A stretch of 42,921 nt of DNA from JAENVU01 sp031430375 (GTDB lineage: Bacteria; Actinomycetota; Acidimicrobiia; IMCC26256; JAENVU01): positions 1 through 42,921 of the forward strand of contig JANPBJ010000234.1 in the NCBI GenBank assembly GCA_031430375.1. The letters run 5' to 3'. Position 1 is the stretch's first letter. Every line of letters begins with the position of its first letter. A program made the translations under genes and the position numbers. This document shows, piece by piece, positions 27,617 to 35,848 of the stretch. The notes beneath the pieces are model-generated. The model worked only from the letters and a program-made list of their open reading frames with translations. It had not been told where the DNA came from and searched no databases.

Positions 27617-29302
27617 TCACAGACCGATGCCGCGGGCGATGGGCCAGGTCCAAGCAGCTGCTCCGGCCACGGGCGGCGCCGATGAGTTGGACCCACCGAC
27701 CGCGAACGGGTGCAGACCGCCGCGTTCATCAATGGTGTAGCCGCCGGTTCCATCATGGAGCAGCGCAATACCACGCGTGATCGCGACGCCAGGCGTCTTG
27801 AACGCTCCGCGCACGCCGGGCGGAAGCGGGGCGCCGCCAAAAGCCACGCGGTGGACACCGCCATAGGCATCAACCACGTAACCGCTCCGACCATCGGGCA
27901 TCAAGGCCATCCCGCGTGCGATGTCGCGACCGGCCCAGTAGGGACTGATCGTTGGGCGCGGAGGCAGCGGCGCGGACCCGGATCGGAACGGATGCAACCC
28001 GCCGAAACCGTCGAGCACGTACCCGCCAGAGCCATTGGCCAGGAGGGCAACTCCCCGGGCGATGTCCCACCCCGGCCAGTACGGCGCACCACTCGGCCGC
28101 CGAGGGGCAACCCCGGTTGCGCCAAGGCGGAATGGATGTAAGCCACCAAACCCGTCGAGTTCGAGCCCGCCCCGCCGGTCCGGTTTCACGGCCACGCCAC
28201 GAGCGATATCCCACCCCGGCCAGTACGGAGCGTCGCGGGGCACGCCAAGCCGCGCGCCCGCACCGACTGCGAAGCGGTGCAGGCCCCCAAACCCGTCAAG
28301 AGTGAGACCGCCGGGGATGTCGGTCCGCGGCGGGGAGCTCGCCGCGATCCGACCAGAGTCAGGGTCGGTGATCAACGAGGCGGGATCGACGAACTCGAAG
28401 TCGGATCCGTGCAACGCTCCCAGGCCGTGGAGATCATCGTTGTCCCATCGACTGTCCGGTGCCCCGGTCACGTACCAGGACGATCCGTTGTCAGCCACGA
28501 TGGCACCGTGCTTCTGGAGCGCCCGCAGGATCACCCGAGACTGCGGGCCAAAACGCGAAACGTCGACGGATGCCTTCAGTCGGAGCCACGCGCCCATCGG
28601 CGCCGCGGTGGCGTCGGCCACGCCGGCTTGGTGGCGCGCCGGCCACACGTACCGCCGATCGGTGCGCCGCAGCGTGATCCGGATTGCATGATCGATGTCA
28701 CCGGAAGCCACTTCGTCGTACCGGACCAGACCGGGCAGGATCGGAAGCCCGGCGGCATCCGCGCTCGTCCAGGTGCGCGGCCGCATCGCGTTCGACCGGA
28801 GATCGAAGACCGCTCCCGAACCCGCGGTCCATGACGCGCCGCCGTTCTGCGGGTACGAGGAGAACATCTCATAGTCGCGGCAGGCATCGCGATCTACAAC
28901 GAGCACATGGCGATCCCCGGTGCTCCCCGCGCCACCTTCGATCGGCGCAGACGGCGGAATGGGATACGGCCCCGCGTCGCTCTCGTCCGCGTCCTCGAAG
29001 CTCACCGGCACCTTGGCCTGCGCGCCGCCAACCGTCGTGAACGGAATCCCCATCGGTCGACCCGCATACAGGCCCGCGCCAAAATCCGGATGCAACGAAG
29101 CACCAGCACCCGCGTTCGTCACATACGCATCCGACCGAGGATCCACCGGCAACGAATCCACCCGCGCGTGCCAATACGAATCGGCAGGGAACATCGAACA
29201 CCCAGGGGCCCCCGGCAGAACCGACGCGCCCGCAATCGCTGGGGTCACAGTCCCCCCTACAACCATGAGCAAGCCGCCAGCGGCGACCCAACATTTCCGC
29301 AT
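27617..29302 (-). CDS. Secreted protein with an unknown N-terminal domain and five C-terminal HPF/YWPG repeats
   Basis: The protein has 561 residues from ATG 29302; the frame is open to 29374 and a start further up is possible. A signal peptide (MRKCWVAAGGLLMVV...AIAGA) precedes a domain of about 300 residues that opens PGCSMFPADSYWHARVDSLP and contains GDRHVLVVDRDACR and HAIRITLRRT. I recall such domains in secreted actinobacterial proteins without an assigned function. From about residue 350 there are five repeats of roughly 45 residues with the core LDGFGGLHPF...YWPGWDIARG. They resemble blades or a beta-solenoid. The same unit ends the MauA-like protein at 3107-4027. Confidence 0.75.
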   Translation of the reverse strand: MRKCWVAAGGLLMVVGGTVTPAIAGASVLPGAPGCSMFPADSYWHARVDSLPVDPRSDAYVTNAGAGASLHPDFGAGLYAGRPMGIPFTTVGGAQAKVPVSFEDADESDAGPYPIPPSAPIEGGAGSTGDRHVLVVDRDACRDYEMFSSYPQNGGASWTAGSGAVFDLRSNAMRPRTWTSADAAGLPILPGLVRYDEVASGDIDHAIRITLRRTDRRYVWPARHQAGVADATAAPMGAWLRLKASVDVSRFGPQSRVILRALQKHGAIVADNGSSWYVTGAPDSRWDNDDLHGLGALHGSDFEFVDPASLITDPDSGRIAASSPPRTDIPGGLTLDGFGGLHRFAVGAGARLGVPRDAPYWPGWDIARGVAVKPDRRGGLELDGFGGLHPFRLGATGVAPRRPSGAPYWPGWDIARGVALLANGSGGYVLDGFGGLHPFRSGSAPLPPRPTISPYWAGRDIARGMALMPDGRSGYVVDAYGGVHRVAFGGAPLPPGVRGAFKTPGVAITRGIALLHDGTGGYTIDERGGLHPFAVGGSNSSAPPVAGAAAWTWPIARGIGL

Positions 29303-29395
29303 CAACACGTATCGGCACCGGCGGGCGGTTTCCTTCACTCGGAGGTACCCGTCGGGAGAGCGATGTCCCGCCACCGAGCGAGTTCCGACGAGCCG

Positions 29396-30406
29396 CTAGG
29401 CGAGCCGGATATCTGAGCGAATGGGGGGATTTCGTTCTCCCGGCACCTGCGCCAGGAGAGTGTCTGACACCTGAGATGCTGCCGAGAGCAACAGAGCTCG
29501 ATATAACAATTCAGGGTCGCCGAGGCGGCGGCGAAGCTCGCGTTCCAACCCGCCAACCGGATACAGGTTTTGGGGTGCACGTGGGTCTTTGTGCGGTTCA
29601 CTCGCGTAGCGCGGGATCGCGGCTCCCACGCGCCCGGCCAGGACCACAGCCTCGGCAACGGGCACGTCGGCTGAACACTCGCACCGCACGACGCCCGACC
29701 ATGGCGCACCGGTGCCGCCGGGAAGCCGCAGGTACCAGGAATGCCGACTCCCTCGTCCACCGATGGTGAACAACGGTGTACGCGAGCCTTCGGGCAACGT
29801 GCCCACGAGCCGATGCAGCGCCAGGGGCAGGTACGCCGTCGCGTGGGTCTTGATGAGTCCAATCGCTCGCGGTACGTGCGCCCGATTCGTGACCGGTCCG
29901 TCGACCATCACCAACGCGCCGTCCGGTGCCTCACGACGCGCCAGCTCTGCCATCTCCACTTCACGACGGCCCATCTGATCCTGGATCGCGGTCCACAAGC
30001 TCTCCGGGCTGGAGTCACCAGCCGCATGCGGCTGGTAGACAACCGTTGCGAACTTGGTCGGGATGGGTCGTATCGCGCGGGACGCGCTGAAGACTCCTCG
30101 CCCGACGGATGCTGCGATGATCTCAGCCTTCTCTCCCGTTCGCACCACGCCCGCGGCGTAGCTCGCGCACACCCCCGGCTCAACCCCGCCGGCGTCATCC
30201 TCGACCCACACCCGTGCGTCGATCCGCCGAACGCCATCCACGAACAACACGGTCTCGCCGCGCCCGTCCGGTGGATGCCCCGACACCGGCTCCCACTGAT
30301 CGGCTGGGAACTCCACGTCGGCATCGACCACCACCTCACTCGGATCGAGGATCGCCTCGAGCGCGCTGCCATAGCTCGGGTCCCAGGGATCAACCGTGAA
30401 CTTCAC
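29396..30406 (-). CDS. nurA: NurA-type nuclease
   Basis: This 336-residue protein has the NurA family signature: an early catalytic Asp (VLFVDGVRRIDAR, Asp57), a second acidic motif (ALVMVDGPV), and the C-terminal block SEPHKDPRAPQNLYPVGGLERELRRRLGD. NurA is a 5'-3' DNA nuclease that works with the HerA translocase. The ATG overlaps the sbcC stop by four bases (ATGA), placing it last in herA - sbcD - sbcC - nurA. Assignment rests on motifs plus operon partners, since NurA proteins diverge strongly. Confidence 0.82.
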   Translation of the reverse strand: MKFTVDPWDPSYGSALEAILDPSEVVVDADVEFPADQWEPVSGHPPDGRGETVLFVDGVRRIDARVWVEDDAGGVEPGVCASYAAGVVRTGEKAEIIAASVGRGVFSASRAIRPIPTKFATVVYQPHAAGDSSPESLWTAIQDQMGRREVEMAELARREAPDGALVMVDGPVTNRAHVPRAIGLIKTHATAYLPLALHRLVGTLPEGSRTPLFTIGGRGSRHSWYLRLPGGTGAPWSGVVRCECSADVPVAEAVVLAGRVGAAIPRYASEPHKDPRAPQNLYPVGGLERELRRRLGDPELLYRALLLSAASQVSDTLLAQVPGERNPPIRSDIRLA

Positions 30407-32769
30407 GTAGCTACCCGCTCAACCTGCGACGACCGGGCACCCTTGGTCACTCGGAACTGCACCGGCATCCGGGCCGCCAGTTCAGGCACGTGCGTGACGA
30501 TCCCGACCATGCGCTCCGCCGCCCCCAGGTTCTCGATGGTCCCCGCAACCATGTCGAGGGTCTCGGCATCGAGCGTGCCGAACCCTTCGTCGAGAAAGAT
30601 CGACTCGAGCCGTGCCGCACCGTCGGCCGCCAGATCGGAAAGCTGGTCCGACAGTGCGAGCGCCAAGGCCAACGACGCTTGGAACGTCTCGCCGCCCGAC
30701 AATGTGCGCACCGACCGTCGCTCGTCACCCTGGTTGTGATCCACCACCAACAGATCACGACCCGAATCGTCGAACGCGAAGGAGTACCGACCGGACGAGA
30801 GATCATGAAGCCGTGCCGTTCCTCCCTCTACGAGGCGAGACAGTGCGACGCTCACCAACCACCGTTCGAAATGGTTCGCGTCAAGCAACCGCGCCAACTC
30901 GCCCGCAACCTCCGCGTCACCTGCACGTTGCCCGACCGAATCGATCAACGCGGTCCGTTCCGCGATCTCCGCGTCGAGCCGCACCAGAGCATCCTGGGCG
31001 ACCCTTCCCTCAACGGCCACCGCTTCGAGAAGCTCATCGATCGACGGTGACGGCGAGTCCACGACCAGCGCGAGTTCCACTGCAACGGCGGCCACAGCTT
31101 GGAGTTGCACCCGGAGGGCGGCTCGGGCGGCTTCCGCGCGGCTCTTGGTCGCGATGACCTCATCGTGGAGCCGGGTCCGTTCGGTCTCCGCCCACGACAC
31201 GAGCATCGACCAATCGAGTCCGATGTTGTCAGTCTCCGGTGGTGGCAACAGACCAACTGCGCTGACCTGATCACGTTGGCTTCGGTACTGATCGCGAGCA
31301 CGATCAGCGAAACGAGCGGCGTCATCGCGTTGCTCGCGAACGGTTCGGAGCTTGCCACGGGCCAGTTGTTCGTCCTGGCGGACAGTGGTCGCTCGTGCAG
31401 CCAGCCCGTCGATCGTCAACAGTTCGGCGGCGATCTGGTGGGGCCCCTGTACATCGGCAACGTCAGCCCGAGCGCGGACGAGCCGCGCCGCGAGATCTTC
31501 GGTGCGGTCCTCGGCGCGGGCAAGGCGCTTCAGGGCCAGGTCCGACTCGGCCCGAGCCGTCTCCGCCGCCACTCGAGCATCGCGCCATGGAGTCGACACC
31601 ACGCCCGGCGGCATCAGTTCAACGATCTGTTCACAGACCGGGCACGCAGCACCCACCACCAAATGCTCGCGCACCACGTCCGCTGCCGAAGCCGTGCGCA
31701 GTTGATCGGCGTGCGCAGCCGCCCCCTCCGCCGCGCCCGTCGCGATCGTCGCCTCCTTCTTCGCTTCAGCGAGCGCGTCTACCAACGGCGGGACCTCCGC
31801 ACCAAGCGAGACAACCAGCTCATGGGCAGCCAGAAGCGCGTTGAGCACTTCCCGATCGCCTCCAGCTCCAAACGCGGCGTCGGCCGCGAGCACTGCGGCC
31901 GCGAGATGTTCCACCTCCAGCTCAGCTGCCGCCACCGCCGCAGCCGTCTCCGAAATGCGTTCAGTCCATACGCCCAGATCCTCCGGCGCAGCGATCGCAC
32001 TCAGCCGTTGAACGCGATCATGGGCGGTAGCGGCCGCACCATCGGCTGCTTCGGCCACGATGCGGCCGGCATCAAGCTCCGGCTTGAGTAGCCGCCAGTT
32101 GGCGCGAGCGGAGGCGCAGGCCTCAGCTCGCGCCGCCAACGCGGCCCGTGCCGCAGGCGTTGCCGGGGAGAGCGCGGAAATGCGTTCACGATCCCGAGCC
32201 AGACTCGCAGTGGTCTCGGCCGCACGACCGCGGGCGCGCTGCATCATCCGCTCGTAGACATCGAGGCCGAGCAGCTGCACCAACAAGTCCTGACGTGCCG
32301 CAGGCTTGTCGTGGAGGAACCGCGCGAAGTCACCTTGGGGCAGCACGACTGCCCGGGTGAACTGCTCGAACCCGAGGCCAAGCAGCTGGGGAACCACGGT
32401 TTCCATCTCCCGAGCGGTGCCCGCCAAGACCTCGCCATCGCCACGTTCCAACCGGGCCTCTTTGGTCGAGGCCTTCCCCTTGCTATCGCGCCTGACCACT
32501 CGGACCGCTACGTACTGCGCGCCCCCTAACTCGAAGGTCAAGGACACTCTCGCTTCGGTGGCCAACGCGTTCACAGCCGCACCCACCGCCCGACGATCGT
32601 CGTAGCGCGGGATCGTTCCGTAGAGCGCAAAACAGATGGCATCGATCACGGTCGACTTTCCCGACCCCGTAGGACCGACCAGCGCGAACACATCAACGCC
32701 TTCGAAGTCGACGGTAACCGCGTCGGAGAACGTGCCGAACCCAACCATGGAGACCGCGATCGGCCTCAC
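30403..32769 (-). CDS. sbcC: SbcC/Rad50-type SMC-like ATPase
   Basis: This 788-residue protein is a short member of the family (E. coli SbcC exceeds 1000). The P-loop GPTGSGKST is at 32-40, the Q-loop in VVLPQGDFARFL, the zinc hook Cys376-Pro-Val-Cys379 in the middle of the coiled-coil region, the ABC signature LSGGETF at 690-696, and Walker B with D-loop IFLDEGFGTLD near 724-734. With SbcD it tethers and processes DNA ends in an ATP-controlled way. It overlaps sbcD at its start and nurA at its end, both by ATGA, so the three are made in fixed ratio. Confidence 0.95.
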   Translation of the reverse strand: MRPIAVSMVGFGTFSDAVTVDFEGVDVFALVGPTGSGKSTVIDAICFALYGTIPRYDDRRAVGAAVNALATEARVSLTFELGGAQYVAVRVVRRDSKGKASTKEARLERGDGEVLAGTAREMETVVPQLLGLGFEQFTRAVVLPQGDFARFLHDKPAARQDLLVQLLGLDVYERMMQRARGRAAETTASLARDRERISALSPATPAARAALAARAEACASARANWRLLKPELDAGRIVAEAADGAAATAHDRVQRLSAIAAPEDLGVWTERISETAAAVAAAELEVEHLAAAVLAADAAFGAGGDREVLNALLAAHELVVSLGAEVPPLVDALAEAKKEATIATGAAEGAAAHADQLRTASAADVVREHLVVGAACPVCEQIVELMPPGVVSTPWRDARVAAETARAESDLALKRLARAEDRTEDLAARLVRARADVADVQGPHQIAAELLTIDGLAARATTVRQDEQLARGKLRTVREQRDDAARFADRARDQYRSQRDQVSAVGLLPPPETDNIGLDWSMLVSWAETERTRLHDEVIATKSRAEAARAALRVQLQAVAAVAVELALVVDSPSPSIDELLEAVAVEGRVAQDALVRLDAEIAERTALIDSVGQRAGDAEVAGELARLLDANHFERWLVSVALSRLVEGGTARLHDLSSGRYSFAFDDSGRDLLVVDHNQGDERRSVRTLSGGETFQASLALALALSDQLSDLAADGAARLESIFLDEGFGTLDAETLDMVAGTIENLGAAERMVGIVTHVPELAARMPVQFRVTKGARSSQVERVAT

Positions 32770-33914
32770 GCGTTCATCTCCGCATCGAGGAGTTCCGCGA
32801 ACAACGCCGCGACACGGGGATCGTCGATCTTCTCGGCACTCAGGAACTCATCGAACAGTGCTTGGGGTGTGCGTCCCCGCCGCTCCGCCACCGCGGTTTC
32901 GGCGCGGCCACCGCCCAGCACCCGCACCTCGACGACCCGATCTCCAAGCCACCGCCGCACGTCGTCCACGATGCCGGCGCGTCCGAAATCATCCACCCGA
33001 ACCCGTAACCATGCCGTGCCAAGGTCCGTCCCGGCCATCGCTTCCAGTTCGGCCAACGACGCGGTGATCGTGCGCAGCTCGGTGCCCGCCGACAGCGGAA
33101 TCTCACGAACCTGAGCTGGGGTCGTAGCGGTGACATCCACCACGAGGACGTGTTTGCCCGCGCCCGCCTCGCCAAAGTCGACCTGAATCGGCGAACCGGA
33201 ATACCAAACCGGTCCACCTGCTGGTACCCGCTGCGTGAGGTGGAGATGACCAAGCGCGACATAGGCCAACGACGGTGGAAAGGCCGCGGCAGAAAGCCAG
33301 TACGGCTCAAAGGTGGTCTGGGCGTCCCGCTCGCCCCCCCCGGTGAGACCGCCGCGCACCATCGCATGCATGACCAAGAGGTTCACAGCATCCGGGTCAC
33401 CTGCTCCACACAACGCGCCGACGAGCGCCGCCAGCCGTTCGGCGTACGCGCCCGCGGCCTGCGCGGCGTCCAGTTCCATCAGGTCGGCGGCGCGCACCGA
33501 ATAGCGCGGCGAGCAGAAGGGCAGGAGGGCAATCCGCGCGGGTTCGCCGGCGGTGGTCACGATATCGACCACACCGCCATTCTCCGGCCGGGCAATCCGA
33601 CCGCGCATCACAATGTCGAGGCCCTCCGCCCATGGCCGCAGTGCCTCGAACCGATCCGCGTTGTCGTGGTTCCCCGCAATCACTACCACCGGCGCAACGG
33701 TTCGAAAATCGAGCAGCGCAGCATTGACGAGCGCTTCCGCGTCGGGCGAAGGCGCCGCGGTTTCGTAGAGATCTCCGGCCACAAGAATCAGTTCCGCGTG
33801 TTCACGCCGAGCGACATCCGCGATCTCCGCGAGCACCGCGGCGTGTTCGTCGAGGCGAGACTCCCCTCGGATGGTCTTGCCCACGTGCCAATCGGCCGTG
33901 TGCAGAATCCTCAT
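32766..33914 (-). CDS. sbcD: SbcD/Mre11-type nuclease
   Basis: This 382-residue calcineurin-like phosphoesterase opens ILHTADWHVGKT (Asp8, His10). VAGDLYETAAPS (Asp48) and VIAGNHDNADRFE (Asn82, His83) follow, and later LLVMHAMVRGG and YVALGHLHLTQRV. These are the two-metal nuclease motifs of Mre11. ATG at 33914 has GGGAGAG directly upstream. The start region is part of a 36-bp sequence repeated 92 bases further upstream, so the ribosome site exists twice. It overlaps sbcC by four bases. Confidence 0.94.
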   Translation of the reverse strand: MRILHTADWHVGKTIRGESRLDEHAAVLAEIADVARREHAELILVAGDLYETAAPSPDAEALVNAALLDFRTVAPVVVIAGNHDNADRFEALRPWAEGLDIVMRGRIARPENGGVVDIVTTAGEPARIALLPFCSPRYSVRAADLMELDAAQAAGAYAERLAALVGALCGAGDPDAVNLLVMHAMVRGGLTGGGERDAQTTFEPYWLSAAAFPPSLAYVALGHLHLTQRVPAGGPVWYSGSPIQVDFGEAGAGKHVLVVDVTATTPAQVREIPLSAGTELRTITASLAELEAMAGTDLGTAWLRVRVDDFGRAGIVDDVRRWLGDRVVEVRVLGGGRAETAVAERRGRTPQALFDEFLSAEKIDDPRVAALFAELLDAEMNA

Positions 33915-33946
33915 CTCTCCCGCTCCTGCCCCTGCGGGGCGGGCCG
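33911..33946. repeat. 36-bp direct repeat, copy 1, covering the sbcD start
   Basis: This copy contains the sbcD ATG and its ribosome site and a small GC hairpin (GCCCC-TGC-GGGGC). It is identical over 36 bases to 34003-34038. The two lie in the same direction, 92 bases apart. Confidence 0.85.
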
Positions 33947-34006
33947 CTCGGGCCACGCTCCGCTGGATCTACGGCTGAAAGCGCGACGTGTTCCCGCTCC
34001 ACTCAT
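33911..34006 (-). CDS. Candidate 31-residue leader ORF created by the repeat, coupled to sbcD
   Basis: The upstream copy of the repeat carries the same ribosome site and an ATG (34006). From there a frame of 31 Arg-, Gly- and Ser-rich residues runs to TGA at 33913-33911, which overlaps the sbcD ATG. It would feed ribosomes to sbcD by coupled translation. It may be only a by-product of a duplication. No homology is recognised. Confidence 0.3.
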   Translation of the reverse strand: MSGAGTRRAFSRRSSGAWPERPAPQGQERER

Positions 34007-34038
34007 CTCTCCCGCTCCTGCCCCTGCGGGGCGGGCCG
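34003..34038. repeat. 36-bp direct repeat, copy 2, between herA and sbcD
   Basis: This is an exact copy of 33911-33946. The 147 bases between the herA stop and sbcD consist of these two copies and a GC-rich spacer related to a stretch at 13195-13215. No terminator is visible. Confidence 0.85.
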
Positions 34039-34061
34039 GTGCACTCCTGCCCAGGCCTCGC

Positions 34062-35759
34062 TCATGAACCGGGGAGGCCCGAGAACGGATCGGGGGTGTC
34101 GGCACTCGGGGCTCGTTCTTCCGGGCGGGTCGCCCACGCCGGGAACGGGAACTCCACCACGAGTGGGACCGGCAACTGGGGTTGCGACACGAACATCGTC
34201 CCCGGCTTCGCGATTCGGGCGCGCTCACGATGAGCCGCGGGTAGGAATCCGTACTCCGGGCGTGTGGCTTCCGCCGGGTCGAGCCGACCCGCAACCCGGA
34301 TCGCGGAGTTCGCGATCACGCGTCGTTCCACCTCACTCGCCGTTTGTTGCGCACCCACGAGGATCATCCCGAGGCTGCGCCCGCGCTCGGCGACATCGAG
34401 GAGGATTTCCTTGATCGGGCTCGTCCCCTCACGTGGCGCGTACTTGTTGAGTTCGTCGAGCACGATGAAGAGCAGGGGCTTGCGCATGCCGGTCTCCTCC
34501 TTCGCCTCGAACGCCCGTTTGACGGTGACTCCTACGACGAACCGCTGCGCTCGCTCGGCCAAATTGTGAAGATCAACAACGGTGACCTGCGCGCCACCCG
34601 TGGTGTCAATCAACCGATCATCGCGGCAGGCAATATCGGCCCGAATCAACGACCCCAGCGAACGTTGCGACGACAGCAGCCGACGCACGAACGCATTGAT
34701 CGTTCCCATACCGACCGCACGTCCGGCCCACTCGATCGCGGTGGCGTCATCGTTCAATCGATCGACGATGAGCTCGACCAACTGGTGATACGTCGCGACG
34801 GTCACACCATCAACGCGCCATTTCCCGTCGTCCCCCGCGGGCTCCCCTTCCGAGAGTCGTCGCATCACCTGATGAATCACCATCGTGTACTGCTGCCGTT
34901 CATCCTCTGCGTCGGCGAAAACGAACGGGAGGAGTTCGCCGGTGACGAAGTCCGCGATCGTCCAGTAGAACGACGAAACGCCCGTGGTTCGGGTGGCGGT
35001 GTCGGGCCCTGCGTTGGGATCGCCACGACGCGGCGGAGCCTTGACGGCCACACTTTCGAAGGGTCCGGCCGGGAGTCCGAGTTTCGCGTAACGAGCCTCG
35101 GCATCAGCATCGAGCCGGATGTTTCGATGGTCCAGAAAGAGCAGATCCTCACCCTTCACGTTAAAGATCAAGGCCTTGGTGTTCGCGGCCTCAGCCCCCA
35201 GCACGCCCGAGTGGAACAGTGAGTAGAGCAAGAACGTGGCATAGGTGGTCTTGGTCGCGACCCCTGAGACACCGCTGATGCTCACGTGAGCGCCACGTGT
35301 GCCGTCGAGAAAGTCGACGTTCGCATACAACGGCTCACCGTCGCGTCCGAGGCCGATCGGAAGCCGCCGATCCATGGCATCGAAGAGCAACGCATGGTCA
35401 CGCTCCGCGCCAACGGCCCGCCGCACCGCGGCACCCGGGCTCGGTGGCACGAACGTCTCGGGCTCCACGCGCGTCGTGCTGATCTCCGCGGCTTCGACCA
35501 CTTCGGCTGGCAGCACTCCCTCCGCGATGAGAAACACGTCCGAGTCGAATCGCGCGCCTTCGTGGCGCGCCCGAACCTGCGTCACTATCCCCGCGAGTCG
35601 AACGGTCTGGGCCCCCGGGAGCTCCCGTTCGGTTACAACCACGTCATCGAGCTGGAGGTACTGATCGGGCGCGATCGCCACCCAGAACGACAGCGGTGTG
35701 CTGTCCTCCGTACCGATGACCCGGCCGACCGCAACCGCCTCGGCACCGGTCACGTCCAT
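34062..35759 (-). CDS. herA: HerA-type DNA translocase ATPase
   Basis: This 565-residue protein has an N-terminal HAS-barrel-like domain (VGRVIGTEDSTPLSFWV...YLQLDDVV) followed by a DUF87/FtsK-like ATPase. Walker A reads GVSGVATKT (163-171): the Lys-Thr is kept but the glycine before the lysine is replaced by Thr. Walker B is LLFIVLDEL (429-437), and ERGRSLGMILVGAQQ follows as the arginine/sensor region. HerA rings pump DNA for NurA during end resection. The start at ATG 35759 matches the family N-terminus, although no ribosome site is at normal distance. It is first in the operon herA - sbcD - sbcC - nurA. Confidence 0.88.
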   Translation of the reverse strand: MDVTGAEAVAVGRVIGTEDSTPLSFWVAIAPDQYLQLDDVVVTERELPGAQTVRLAGIVTQVRARHEGARFDSDVFLIAEGVLPAEVVEAAEISTTRVEPETFVPPSPGAAVRRAVGAERDHALLFDAMDRRLPIGLGRDGEPLYANVDFLDGTRGAHVSISGVSGVATKTTYATFLLYSLFHSGVLGAEAANTKALIFNVKGEDLLFLDHRNIRLDADAEARYAKLGLPAGPFESVAVKAPPRRGDPNAGPDTATRTTGVSSFYWTIADFVTGELLPFVFADAEDERQQYTMVIHQVMRRLSEGEPAGDDGKWRVDGVTVATYHQLVELIVDRLNDDATAIEWAGRAVGMGTINAFVRRLLSSQRSLGSLIRADIACRDDRLIDTTGGAQVTVVDLHNLAERAQRFVVGVTVKRAFEAKEETGMRKPLLFIVLDELNKYAPREGTSPIKEILLDVAERGRSLGMILVGAQQTASEVERRVIANSAIRVAGRLDPAEATRPEYGFLPAAHRERARIAKPGTMFVSQPQLPVPLVVEFPFPAWATRPEERAPSADTPDPFSGLPGS

Positions 35760-35848
35760 CTCCGCATAGGGCGGACCGTAGCAACGACGGTCGCCGGACT
35801 TCGCTCTCTTCCCCGCCGGGGAGGACACGCCGAGGCGCACCAGGTCTC

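Noticed and set aside
29460..29470. Palindrome GTGTC-T-GACAC as an operator
   Set aside because: It lies within the nurA coding sequence near its 3' end and has no partner site or downstream gene to control.
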